Below, piece after piece: positions 27,356 to 35,464 of a stretch of DNA of 64,000 bases (the stretch's first letter is position 1; every line of letters begins with the position of its first letter). This stretch comes from JABRWC01 sp039961675. Its GTDB lineage: Bacteria; Planctomycetota; Phycisphaerae; UBA1845; Fen-1342. The notes beneath the pieces are model-generated. The model saw only the letters and a list, made by a program, of their open reading frames with translations, was not told the origin of the DNA and made no database searches. The stretch is taken from the NCBI GenBank assembly GCA_039961675.1, contig JABRWC010000118.1, positions 9,953 to 73,952 on the forward strand. The letters are read 5' to 3'. The translations under genes were made by a program, and so were the position numbers.

Positions 27356-27477
27356 GACCAGCAACCATCCCGGTTTTGGGTTTGGGGTTTTCGGATCAGC
27401 GCCCCGGGGGATCCGTTCTGCGCGCGGCGTGTCGTGCCCGAGCAGCGCCCAGAGCAACGGGTACACTCGGTTTGTAT

Positions 27478-28692
27478 ATGCGACCTGCCGCCGAGCGGTC
27501 TGCGGGTACCGAGGTGGACGAGATCCCGACCGGCTCAGCATCGCGCCCTGTGACGCGGACAGACTTTCGCGTCGGCTGGGGTGCGCAAGGTGCACGCGCT
27601 GCGATGGCGCTGCTCGTGGTCGCGTACCCGCCGTTCATCCTGACGCTGGCCGCCGGACTGCTCGGGCTGGCGTGGAAGCTGGTCACGCTCCGTCTCGCAA
27701 TCCTGTATCTGTGGGGCACGGCGTTGTTCGCCGTGCTGCTTGCGCTGGCGTTGCTCTGCTCACTCGCGCTGCTGCTCTGGCGGCTGCGTCATGAACCCCC
27801 TGCGGGCATCGTCCTTCGGCCACAGAACAACCCGGCTGTGTTCGAGCTGATTCGGCGCATCGCGCGGCGGCTGCGCGTCGAGCCGCCCGGCGTTGTGCTC
27901 ATTCAGCCGGGGCAGGCGGCCGCGATCGGCTGCTTCGACGTGTCGGACGCGGGCCAGAAGACGCGAGAGCACGTGCTCATGCTGGGTGTGCTGGACATCC
28001 TGAACGCCAGCGCGGCCGAGCTCGCCGCGATCATTTGCCATGAGCTGGCGCACGCGGCGGCGTGGGACACCTGGGTTTCTCGCGGCGTGTTCCGCTTCTA
28101 CATGGCGATGGGCGCGGCGCTATGCGTTCACGACCCGGACGATGACAAGAACGGATCGCTCCTGGCATGGACGGTCCACCTCCCACTTCTAGGGTACTTT
28201 TACCTCTTTACGTTGCTGTACCTAAACGACTGCCGCGAGCGCGAATGGCGCGCCGACCGCGTTGCGGCACAAATCTGCGGGCCGCAGCATACGCGCGACA
28301 TGCTGCGCAAGACGCACCGCCTGGCCAAGCTGCCGGAGCTCGCGATCGAGCGCCTCGCAGCGGACGCCGCGGCCCGCGACAACCCGCCCGAGTCGGTCTA
28401 CGACCTGTTTCGTGAGCGCTGTGCGTCGCTTTCGCCGAAGCGCTGGGATGCCGCGGAAAACGAGGCCTTCATGGAGCCGCGCACGATTTGGAGCACGCAT
28501 CCCAACCTGGCCGACCGTTTTCAGCGGCTGGCCACCGTCAGCGCGTCGGAGTTGCCATCGCAGCGTCCGGCGTGCGAACTGTTTCTGGACTGGAAACGGA
28601 TCGAGCGCGAGATGTCCGCGCGGCTGCTTGCGGCGGAGCAAGCGCGACAACGGCAATTCGATCGCGAACTCGATCGAATCCTTCGCCGCTGA
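27478..28692 (+). CDS. M48-family membrane metallopeptidase (HtpX/Ste24-like)
   Basis: The product is 404 residues. Two or three hydrophobic segments near residues 42-105 are followed by the peptidase domain with the zinc site HELAH at 188-192 and a downstream Glu in NDCREREWRADRVAAQ as probable third ligand. After it come further hydrophobic stretches and a charged C-terminus. It should cleave membrane or misfolded proteins at the inner membrane. ATG at 27478 is the first good start. A TATAT sequence overlaps it, so the promoter is unclear. The 206 bases after the stop hold nothing recognisable. Confidence 0.88.
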   Translation: MRPAAERSAGTEVDEIPTGSASRPVTRTDFRVGWGAQGARAAMALLVVAYPPFILTLAAGLLGLAWKLVTLRLAILYLWGTALFAVLLALALLCSLALLLWRLRHEPPAGIVLRPQNNPAVFELIRRIARRLRVEPPGVVLIQPGQAAAIGCFDVSDAGQKTREHVLMLGVLDILNASAAELAAIICHELAHAAAWDTWVSRGVFRFYMAMGAALCVHDPDDDKNGSLLAWTVHLPLLGYFYLFTLLYLNDCREREWRADRVAAQICGPQHTRDMLRKTHRLAKLPELAIERLAADAAARDNPPESVYDLFRERCASLSPKRWDAAENEAFMEPRTIWSTHPNLADRFQRLATVSASELPSQRPACELFLDWKRIEREMSARLLAAEQARQRQFDRELDRILRR

Positions 28693-28898
28693 ATCGCTGC
28701 GGCGAGTCCGCTGAAACGTCTGTTCAAGCGACAATCTGCTCGCGTACCGCACGCGAGGTCAGCAGCGCGCACGATGCGTGACGCGGGCGATCGCGGCGCG
28801 AAACCGTCGCGACGGTTCCGAGACGCCGCTACGGCCGACTCCGCGGGCTTTCGGTCGCGGCTCGGCTGTCGTTGCGCGGATCGGCTACGAGAACCTCG

Positions 28899-31181
28899 TC
28901 AGCACGGCAGCCCGAAGCTGGTGAGCAACTCCGACAGGTCCGCGAGATCGACCGTACCGTCGTCGTTGAAGTCGCCGCCTTCCGGGCCGACGCCGGTCGC
29001 GCCGTAGTTGGTCAGCAGGTTCGACAGGTCGCCCAGGCTGATCACGCCGTCGCCGTCGAGATCAAGCGGGCAGTTCGGCGCGCACTCGATGTCCGTCGCC
29101 TGCACGTCGTCGATCGCCGCCTCGACAATCGAGCCCGAACCGGCATCATCCGCGATGAAGCGCAACCGCACCTGGGCCGTCGGCGTCACCAGGTCCGCGA
29201 CGCGGAACTCGTGGTAGATCCACCCGCCGGACGTTCCCTCGCCAGCCGGGCCGACGACCTCGACGTTGGTCCAGCTCGCGCCGTTGTCGTTGGAGACGTC
29301 GACCGTGAACACGTCGGTGTTCGGGGCGCTGCCCTGGTCGTTCGAGTACCAGCGCCAGTAGCCGATTCGCGGATCGACCAGCCCGGACAGATCAAGGGAC
29401 TCGGAGCGCAGCGTCGTGCGGCCGCCGTCGACGTCGTTGTCGCCGACGCCGCCACCGACGCCGCCCTGGCCGGTGACCCAGCACGTCGTGCCTGCGCCGG
29501 GCGTGTGGTCGTCTTCGGGCTGTGCCGCGGTGCCGTTGGGATTCACGCGCGTCCACAGCCCCGTCGTGGCCGTGTCCGAGCCGCTGGGGTTTACGGTCCA
29601 GCCCGCGTCGGCCGCTTCCATGTCTTCGAAGGCGACGGTCAGGATGCCGTCAACGGCCAACGCGCTGTACGTGGCCGCCGGAGCGTTGGACGGGCTGGTG
29701 AACGTGGCGCCGGTGGTGGTCTGCGCACTGACGTAGTACTGCACGGTGTCGCCGCAGCCGGCTGCGGGGAAGACGGCCTCATACAGGTCCCCGCCCAGCG
29801 GCGACAGCGGGATCGCCTGGAAGCCGGCCCCGCTGTCCACGTGCAGCGTGGCGGTCGGCGGATCGATCTCGGCGCCGAACATTCCGGCGATCTGCACCTG
29901 CATCGTCGTACCGCCCGCCGGCTCGATCGTGGCGGGCTGGCCGGCGGGGTACGCGAATTCCAGCCGCTCGATGTCGAGCCGCCAGACGAAAAGCCCGCGC
30001 TCGATGTCGCTGCCGATGATCGTTCCGCTCGGCAGGTACGGGTAGTTGTTCCACAACCCGTTGAAATTCGCGCTGTCGCTGCCGGGATACGTGTCGAAGT
30101 ATGCGATCTCGGTCATGGCCAGCGGATCGCTGGCGTCGAAGACTCGCAGCCCGCTGCGGTAGTTCGAGGCGAAGACCAGGTTGTCCCGCACGTAGAGGTT
30201 GTGGTCCACCGAGGTGTTGCCGTTCGTGAACGTCGTCTGCTGGTACGGGCTGGAGAGATTGCTGATGTTGATGACGCGGGTGGTCGCTGGCGTGCCGAAA
30301 TTCTGCTCGTCCAGTTCGTCGTTGAGGAAGAAATACTGCCGGTCCACGGATGGCCAGCCCTGGTGTGAGTAGCCGGGGTTGGGGTACTCGTAGTTCGCGA
30401 GCGTGACGATGTTCGCCTTGTTGGTCACGTCCAGGATCGTCAGGCCCGTGTTCGTCCAGCCGCCGTTGAACCCGCCGCAGCAGAAGGCGATCTCCTTGCC
30501 GGCGTTCGGACCCTCGGTGTAGGTAATCACCGTCGCTTCGTGGACGTAGCGCGTGCTCCAGGTCGTGACCAGCGTGGGATTGGACGGATCGGGGTTGAGG
30601 TTGTAGATCCGCAGGCCGTTGTTCTCGCCGCCGGAGCGGTACAGGTACCCGCTGGCCGCGTTGATGGTCATGGTGTGCGTGGCGGTGGCGCCGCCGGTGA
30701 GCACGGTCCGCACGAGCGACACGACTCCGCTGTCGATCTGGCTCAGGTCCATGACCTGGATGCCGCTGCCGCCCTCGCTGACGGAGTAGCTGTAGTTCTG
30801 GTATGTGCGCATGTCGCGCCACAGACTTTGCGGGCCGGTGATCAGGGCCACGATCTGCGCGTTGCCCGGGTCGGTGACCTCGACGAACGCCGTCCCATGC
30901 GACAGGCCGATGATCGCGTATTCGCGTCCGCTGGGCGAAACGTAGCCGGTGCAACTGTTGGCGTTGCTGATCTGCGCGCCGAACTCCGGCAACGAGATCC
31001 AGCTCATCAGCGTTACGCCGCTGGCGTCGAAGGCCGGCCCGCCGCGGTGGCCGTCGATCGCTCGACGCCAGCCGGGGCCTTCATAGCGCGGCTCACGATC
31101 CAGGACCTTCGGATCGTCCTGGTGCGCGAACGCGGCGGCACAAACAGCAAACGCATACCCCCACACCAGAGCCTGGCGCAT
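28899..31181 (-). CDS. Secreted choice-of-anchor B family protein with dockerin-like C-terminus
   Basis: This 760-residue protein has a signal peptide (ALVWGYAFAVCAAAFA) and a propeller-like region of LVIVD-type repeats (about 45-400). Typical pieces are NSCTGYVSPSGREYAIIG, SLWRDMRTYQNYSYSV, GLRIYNL and YRSGLRVFDAS. This order matches the choice-of-anchor B family. A beta-sandwich region (about 520-690) is followed by a C-terminal pair of Asp-rich motifs, DLDGDGVISLGDL and DFNDDGTVDLADL, of dockerin-like type. ATG at 31181 is preceded by GGGGAGAG. An upstream extension lacks a signal. The protein should be surface-attached or exported. The family's biochemical role is unknown. Confidence 0.88.
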   Translation of the reverse strand: MRQALVWGYAFAVCAAAFAHQDDPKVLDREPRYEGPGWRRAIDGHRGGPAFDASGVTLMSWISLPEFGAQISNANSCTGYVSPSGREYAIIGLSHGTAFVEVTDPGNAQIVALITGPQSLWRDMRTYQNYSYSVSEGGSGIQVMDLSQIDSGVVSLVRTVLTGGATATHTMTINAASGYLYRSGGENNGLRIYNLNPDPSNPTLVTTWSTRYVHEATVITYTEGPNAGKEIAFCCGGFNGGWTNTGLTILDVTNKANIVTLANYEYPNPGYSHQGWPSVDRQYFFLNDELDEQNFGTPATTRVINISNLSSPYQQTTFTNGNTSVDHNLYVRDNLVFASNYRSGLRVFDASDPLAMTEIAYFDTYPGSDSANFNGLWNNYPYLPSGTIIGSDIERGLFVWRLDIERLEFAYPAGQPATIEPAGGTTMQVQIAGMFGAEIDPPTATLHVDSGAGFQAIPLSPLGGDLYEAVFPAAGCGDTVQYYVSAQTTTGATFTSPSNAPAATYSALAVDGILTVAFEDMEAADAGWTVNPSGSDTATTGLWTRVNPNGTAAQPEDDHTPGAGTTCWVTGQGGVGGGVGDNDVDGGRTTLRSESLDLSGLVDPRIGYWRWYSNDQGSAPNTDVFTVDVSNDNGASWTNVEVVGPAGEGTSGGWIYHEFRVADLVTPTAQVRLRFIADDAGSGSIVEAAIDDVQATDIECAPNCPLDLDGDGVISLGDLSNLLTNYGATGVGPEGGDFNDDGTVDLADLSELLTSFGLPC

Positions 31182-31252
31182 CGGAGCTCTCCCCTTTTTC
31201 CGTTCAGTCGGGTTCGCGTTGTCGGAAACGGCCCGCTGGATGAGCAACCGAC

Positions 31253-31281
31253 ACTATACCGGTGCCGATAAGCGGTTCCAA
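31253..31281 (-). promoter_or_regulatory. Sigma70-type promoter for the choice-of-anchor B gene
   Basis: On the minus strand TTGGAA (31281-31276) and TATAGT (31258-31253) are 17 bases apart, about 70 bases upstream of the ATG at 31181. Confidence 0.6.
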
Positions 31282-31356
31282 GTGGTTTTGGCGGCCGATG
31301 GAGGCGGGAATGAAACGCCGCGAGCGCCTCGTGAAACACTTCACAACGACGGACCG

Positions 31357-32554
31357 TCAGGGGGACGTCGGCCGCATCGCGGGCGCGGGCTCAGGCGCGG
31401 CTCGCGTCGATGGCGACCGCAGCAAGTCTTCTTCGATGCCCAAGTCGGTCAGCGTCTCCAGGAACGCCACCAGATCGGACTGCACCTCGGCGGAGAGGTT
31501 GAGCGGCGTGAGGATGGTCTCCTGCCGGTGATGTCCCATCGGGACCGCGTTCTCGCGCGTCGAGTAGAACCGAACCACGTCGGCCAGCGTCGCGAATTGT
31601 CCCTGGTGCATATACGGCGGCGTCGCGGCTACGTTGCGAAGGCTGGGCGTCTTGAACAGCCCCCAGTTCTCCGGCGGATTGCTGAGAAAACGCAGGAGCT
31701 GCGCCGCCTCGGCTTGGGGCTCATCACTGTAGCGGCCGGCGGCGTTGAACGGGTCCGCGACAACCTTGCTCGCGCCGTCGTAACGGCCGGCGTCGCGCGG
31801 CATTCCCCCGGCAAGCGGCGGCACGCCGGTATTGTGAAACTCGCCGTCGGTGAAGTTCGGTCCGCTGTGGCAGATTCGGCACTTGCCGCGCCCGATGAAC
31901 AGCCTAAGTCCGCGCTGCGCCGACGGGGAAATGAGGCTGGAGGCGTTCGCATCGCCCGCGCGCAGCGCCGTCACGAAGCGGTCGAACGGCGACGAGTCGC
32001 TCACCAGCCGGCGCTCGTACGCGGCGATCGCCTTTCCGGCGTTCGCGGCCACGCGGTTCACCGCGTCCTGGTCGGTCGCGCTCATTGTTTGCCACGCGAG
32101 TCGGCGCGGGTCGTCCGGCGAGGCGGTGTCGGGCTTGGCGGCGCGCGGGAAGCGCGCGGCGTCGTCCAGCGGCGGCAGTGCCCCGAAGATCGCCTCGTAC
32201 GCTGAGCGAAGTCTGGCGTCATCGTAGAGCACGTGCGCCACGCCTGAGCGTGTGAAGTTCATCTCGACGTCATTCTCGATCGGCTGGAGCGCCTGCGACC
32301 AGAGCGAATCGGCGCGCCCGTCCCAGGACTGCCAGCGGTGATGGGCCGCGTTCAGGATCGTCGGCGTGGGCATTGGTCGGATCGGGCGGCGGCGGCGGCA
32401 GCGGCGAGTGCTGGAAGATCAGCCGCAGCTCCGGCTCAGTGAACGCGGCCACGGGCTGCGTGGCGGAAAGATCGTCGGCCGCGCGGCTGCTCAGTGAACC
32501 AGTCCAGGCGAACGCCAGGCACGCAGCGAGCTGGATTGTGCGGGCGGCGCTCAT
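31357..32554 (-). pseudogene. Di-heme cytochrome c peroxidase (MauG/CcpA family), first heme region deleted, frameshifted
   Basis: The 5' part (from ATG 32554) encodes a signal peptide, MSAARTIQLAACLAFAWTGS, then FTEPELRLIFQHSPLPPPPP and DPTN. The normal family sequence then needs about 60-80 residues containing the first CxxCH heme. Here the next family motif, PTPTILNAAHHRWQSWDGRADS, begins at once but in another frame (from about 32370). The second half is intact with CRICH, NTGV, SLRNVAATPPYMHQGQFATL and a C-terminal tail. So an internal deletion plus frame change has removed heme 1. Unless this is an assembly error, the exported protein cannot work as a normal peroxidase. The start overlaps the stop of the upstream gene (ATGA). 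Confidence 0.75.
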
Positions 32555-33270
32555 TCGAGTGTCACGGGGAACCGGGCGCGTTCCGTGACGCCGTCGCGCG
32601 TCACGTCGATGTAGATTTCCCACTGGCCCGGCATGTGGAACAGCATGCCCTCGATCATGAACTCGCCGGGGCGAAGCAGACGCGTCGTGGGTTTGGTGTT
32701 CATGCCGTGTCCATGCTCTGGCATGGCCGCGTCCGCCACAACCTGCACGTCCTTGGCCGGCGAGCGGATCGGCGTGTTCTCCAGCACGCGCACGCGCAAG
32801 CTGAACAGCTTGTTGAACGGGATCGGCTCCGGCTCCGGGTCGTACTCGACGACAAAGGCCCCCGTCTGGCTCTGCGTCTCGTCCGATTCGGCGGGCGGAG
32901 GCGGCGCCGCGGGCTTGGGTTGCGGCGGAGGAGCGGGAGGTCGCGCCGTCGGAGGCGCTTCCCGACGATCATCCGGCCGTGCGGTCTCGGGCCGCGGCTG
33001 CGGCGTTCCGCGCTTCGTGGCGTCCGGCTGCGCGCGCGGCGGAGTCGCCGGCCGCGCGGCGGTTTCACGTCGCTCGTCCGTCGTGCGGCCCTCGGAACCG
33101 GGCTGCGCTGGCGCCGCCAAGGCGTCACGCTCGGCGACTTCTGCCGGTGGCTCCGACTCCTGGATCGGTACGACCGCTCGGCGCGCAGGGACACATCCGA
33201 GCATCGCCGTCGCGCACGCAAGGAGGACGATCACCGTCGCGGCGAAGCGAGATGACATGCCGTTTCCCAT
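32551..33270 (-). CDS. Lipoprotein with FixH/YtkA-like domain
   Basis: The 239-residue product has a lipoprotein signal (FAATVIVLLACATAMLGC) and a Pro/Ala/Arg-rich linker (about 40-140). The C-terminal beta-domain (about 145-239) contains FSLRVRVLEN, DAAMPEHGHGMN, PGEFMIEGMLFHMPGQWEI and a closing PVTLE. His and Met residues in HGHGMN and FHMPG match the YtkA/FixH-like fold linked to metal (often copper) handling and cytochrome assembly. ATG at 33270 (or 33258) fits. It lies 20 bases after the NHL gene and overlaps the cytochrome peroxidase start by four bases, so the genes are coupled. Confidence 0.75.
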   Translation of the reverse strand: MGNGMSSRFAATVIVLLACATAMLGCVPARRAVVPIQESEPPAEVAERDALAAPAQPGSEGRTTDERRETAARPATPPRAQPDATKRGTPQPRPETARPDDRREAPPTARPPAPPPQPKPAAPPPPAESDETQSQTGAFVVEYDPEPEPIPFNKLFSLRVRVLENTPIRSPAKDVQVVADAAMPEHGHGMNTKPTTRLLRPGEFMIEGMLFHMPGQWEIYIDVTRDGVTERARFPVTLE

Positions 33271-33290
33271 CAACGAACCTCGCGCGCAGC

Positions 33291-35318
33291 CTACGGCCGA
33301 CCGCCGCGCGTCGGCAAGACGAACAGCCGGGCGCCGAACGCACGTTCGAAACGCAGCTCGCCGGGTGCAGCGGAGAATATCTGACCGCGGTGATTCCCGA
33401 AATCCAGCACGATAAGCCGGCCGCGATCGTCCTCGGCGACGCCCGTCGGGCGCAGAAACTCTCCGGCGCCGAGGCCGCGCCTGCCGATCGGACCCAGCGG
33501 TCGCCCATCCGCGCCGAACCGCCGCACACAGTCGGCGCGCGTATCCGTCCAATACACCGATCCGTCCCGCGCGACGCAAACGCCGAACGGCCCGGCGGCT
33601 CCGTCCGTCGCAAACGCGCGGACGAATCGCCCGTCGGCGTCGTACGCCGCGCAGCGCCCCAATTCGTCGGCGACGTAGACCAGGCCGTCGGGACCGACGG
33701 CGAGATCGGTCGGCCGCCGGAAGCGGCCGTCGTCGTCTCCGGAGCCGCCCCATGCGCCGAGCGGCTCGAACGCCGGGCCGAGTTTCAGGACGCGGCAAGT
33801 CGCCTGGTCGAGCACGTAGATGCTCCCCGAGGCGTCGCGATCCACGGCGACGGGTTCAATCGGCGGGGTTTCCCCGTTCACTGCAAGTTTCTGCGCGACA
33901 ATCGTCAAGTCCAGGCCGCGAGCATAGCGCGCCAGCGTCGGATTGAATCCGATTTCGGCCTCGGGATTCCAGTCGAGCTTGAACTCATCGAGGCGCCGCA
34001 CGCCCGCATTGAGCACCAACAGGCTGCGAGCGCCAAGATCGAGCTGTACGTCCGCCGGGCGGATGAACTGACCCGCCCGGCGACCGTAGCCGCCGAAGCT
34101 CCCGATGAGGATCGGCTCGTCGCGCTTCAGCGTGTAGATCAGCACGGCCTGGCTGTCGGGTTCGGTCGCGGCCAGCAGCGGCCCGTCGATGTCGATGCGC
34201 GGGCCGTAATGCGCCGCGCCGCCCATCTCCAGCGACGGCGGCGGACCGAGCGACTCCTCGATCTTTCCTCGCCCGAAGACCTGAACACGGTTTTCAAACC
34301 ACTCGCAGACGACGGCGAAGCTGCCGTCGGGCGCCACCGCGACATGGTCCGGGTAGTGCAGCTTTCCGCGGCCTTCGCGCGGACGGAGCGCGTGCAGCCC
34401 CCATGAATACTGCGGTGCGCCGTCGATCGCGAACGCCTGCACGCGATGGTTGCGCGTGTCGGCCACGTACAAGCGGTTTTCGTGCAGGCACAGTCCGCGC
34501 GGCTCGGCCAGCAAGCCGGCGAACGAGCCCCAGTCTCCCCAGGCGCGGACGAACGATCCGTCTGGCGCAAACTGCTGCACGCGGCTGTTGTCGCCGTCGG
34601 CGACGAAGAGATTTCCGAGATCATCCATTGCGACCGCCAGCGGGCGGCTCATTCGGCCCGGTTCGCTGCCGTATCCGCCAAGCGTTTGCCGGTGCGCGCC
34701 GTCGAGATCGAAGACTTGCACCCGGTCGTTCAGCGTATCCGCGATGCAGATGCGCGCCGCGGAAACGGCGACCGCGCGCGGCTGGTTGAACTGACCGGGC
34801 GCGGCGCCGTACGAACCGAACGCGCGGAGCGGCTGGCCGTCCGTCGAAAAGACCTGTACACGGTGGTTGCCCGTGTCCGCGACGAAGACCTCGCCGCCGG
34901 GGCCGATCGCGACGCCCTCGGGCGCGAGCAGCTCGCCGGGCGCCGATCCCGGCTTGCCGAAGCCGCCGACGCGCGTGCCGTCGGAACGCATGATCTCGAT
35001 GCGGTCCGCGCCGCGCTGTACGACGTAGATGCGGCCGTCGGCGGTGATCGCCGCCGCGACGGGTTGCTCGAATCCCTCGAGCTGGTTCTGGAACGTGCCG
35101 AGCCTGGCCGTCGGTTGGCTCGCCGGTCCTGAAGCTGGCGACGAGGTCGAGCGCGCCGGGGCGGATTGGGCGATGGAGGCAGGGACGGATGCGAGGAACG
35201 CGACCGCGATCAGCGCGAGTCGCGACCCCAAAAGCGCGGGGATCGTCGAAAGCGGCTCACGCCTTCCCCGCTCCCTGACGGTCGCGGTTCGGTTCAGGGC
35301 GGTCGCGGCTCGGATCAT
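33291..35318 (-). CDS. Secreted NHL-repeat beta-propeller protein
   Basis: A 675-residue protein with an N-terminal signal region (LALIAVAFLASVPASIA, about 33-50) and a Ser/Ala/Pro linker. From about residue 75 to the end there are repeated NHL motifs: FVADTGNHRVQVF, CIADTLNDRVQVF, FVADGDNSRVQQF, YVADTRNHRVQAF and YWTDTRADCVRRF. Two propellers are likely. Such domains bind proteins or ligands outside the cell. The gene lies between sulfatase-TPR genes and a YtkA-like gene in one orientation with short gaps. It probably belongs to the same transcription unit. Confidence 0.85.
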   Translation of the reverse strand: MIRAATALNRTATVRERGRREPLSTIPALLGSRLALIAVAFLASVPASIAQSAPARSTSSPASGPASQPTARLGTFQNQLEGFEQPVAAAITADGRIYVVQRGADRIEIMRSDGTRVGGFGKPGSAPGELLAPEGVAIGPGGEVFVADTGNHRVQVFSTDGQPLRAFGSYGAAPGQFNQPRAVAVSAARICIADTLNDRVQVFDLDGAHRQTLGGYGSEPGRMSRPLAVAMDDLGNLFVADGDNSRVQQFAPDGSFVRAWGDWGSFAGLLAEPRGLCLHENRLYVADTRNHRVQAFAIDGAPQYSWGLHALRPREGRGKLHYPDHVAVAPDGSFAVVCEWFENRVQVFGRGKIEESLGPPPSLEMGGAAHYGPRIDIDGPLLAATEPDSQAVLIYTLKRDEPILIGSFGGYGRRAGQFIRPADVQLDLGARSLLVLNAGVRRLDEFKLDWNPEAEIGFNPTLARYARGLDLTIVAQKLAVNGETPPIEPVAVDRDASGSIYVLDQATCRVLKLGPAFEPLGAWGGSGDDDGRFRRPTDLAVGPDGLVYVADELGRCAAYDADGRFVRAFATDGAAGPFGVCVARDGSVYWTDTRADCVRRFGADGRPLGPIGRRGLGAGEFLRPTGVAEDDRGRLIVLDFGNHRGQIFSAAPGELRFERAFGARLFVLPTRGGRP

Positions 35319-35464
35319 CTTGCACCAGCAGCGGGTTCTGGATGTTTCTTTGCCGCCAAGTGCCCCCCCAAGGCTGTTTCGAGCGCAAGGGAGCAGACGG
35401 ACGTCGTTCCAATGCGGATGCGCCGCAAACGGAGGTCATCGTACCGCGAGCGGGAGCCCGCCGG

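Noticed and set aside
28872..30368. 498-codon + frame opposite the choice-of-anchor B gene
   Set aside because: Shadow frame; the minus strand has signal peptide, promoter, ribosome binding site and family motifs.
16097..31181. Cellulosome-like system suggested by dockerin-like motifs
   Set aside because: No cohesin domain or glycoside hydrolase is visible. Such Asp-rich motifs are common on planctomycete secreted proteins without cellulosomes.
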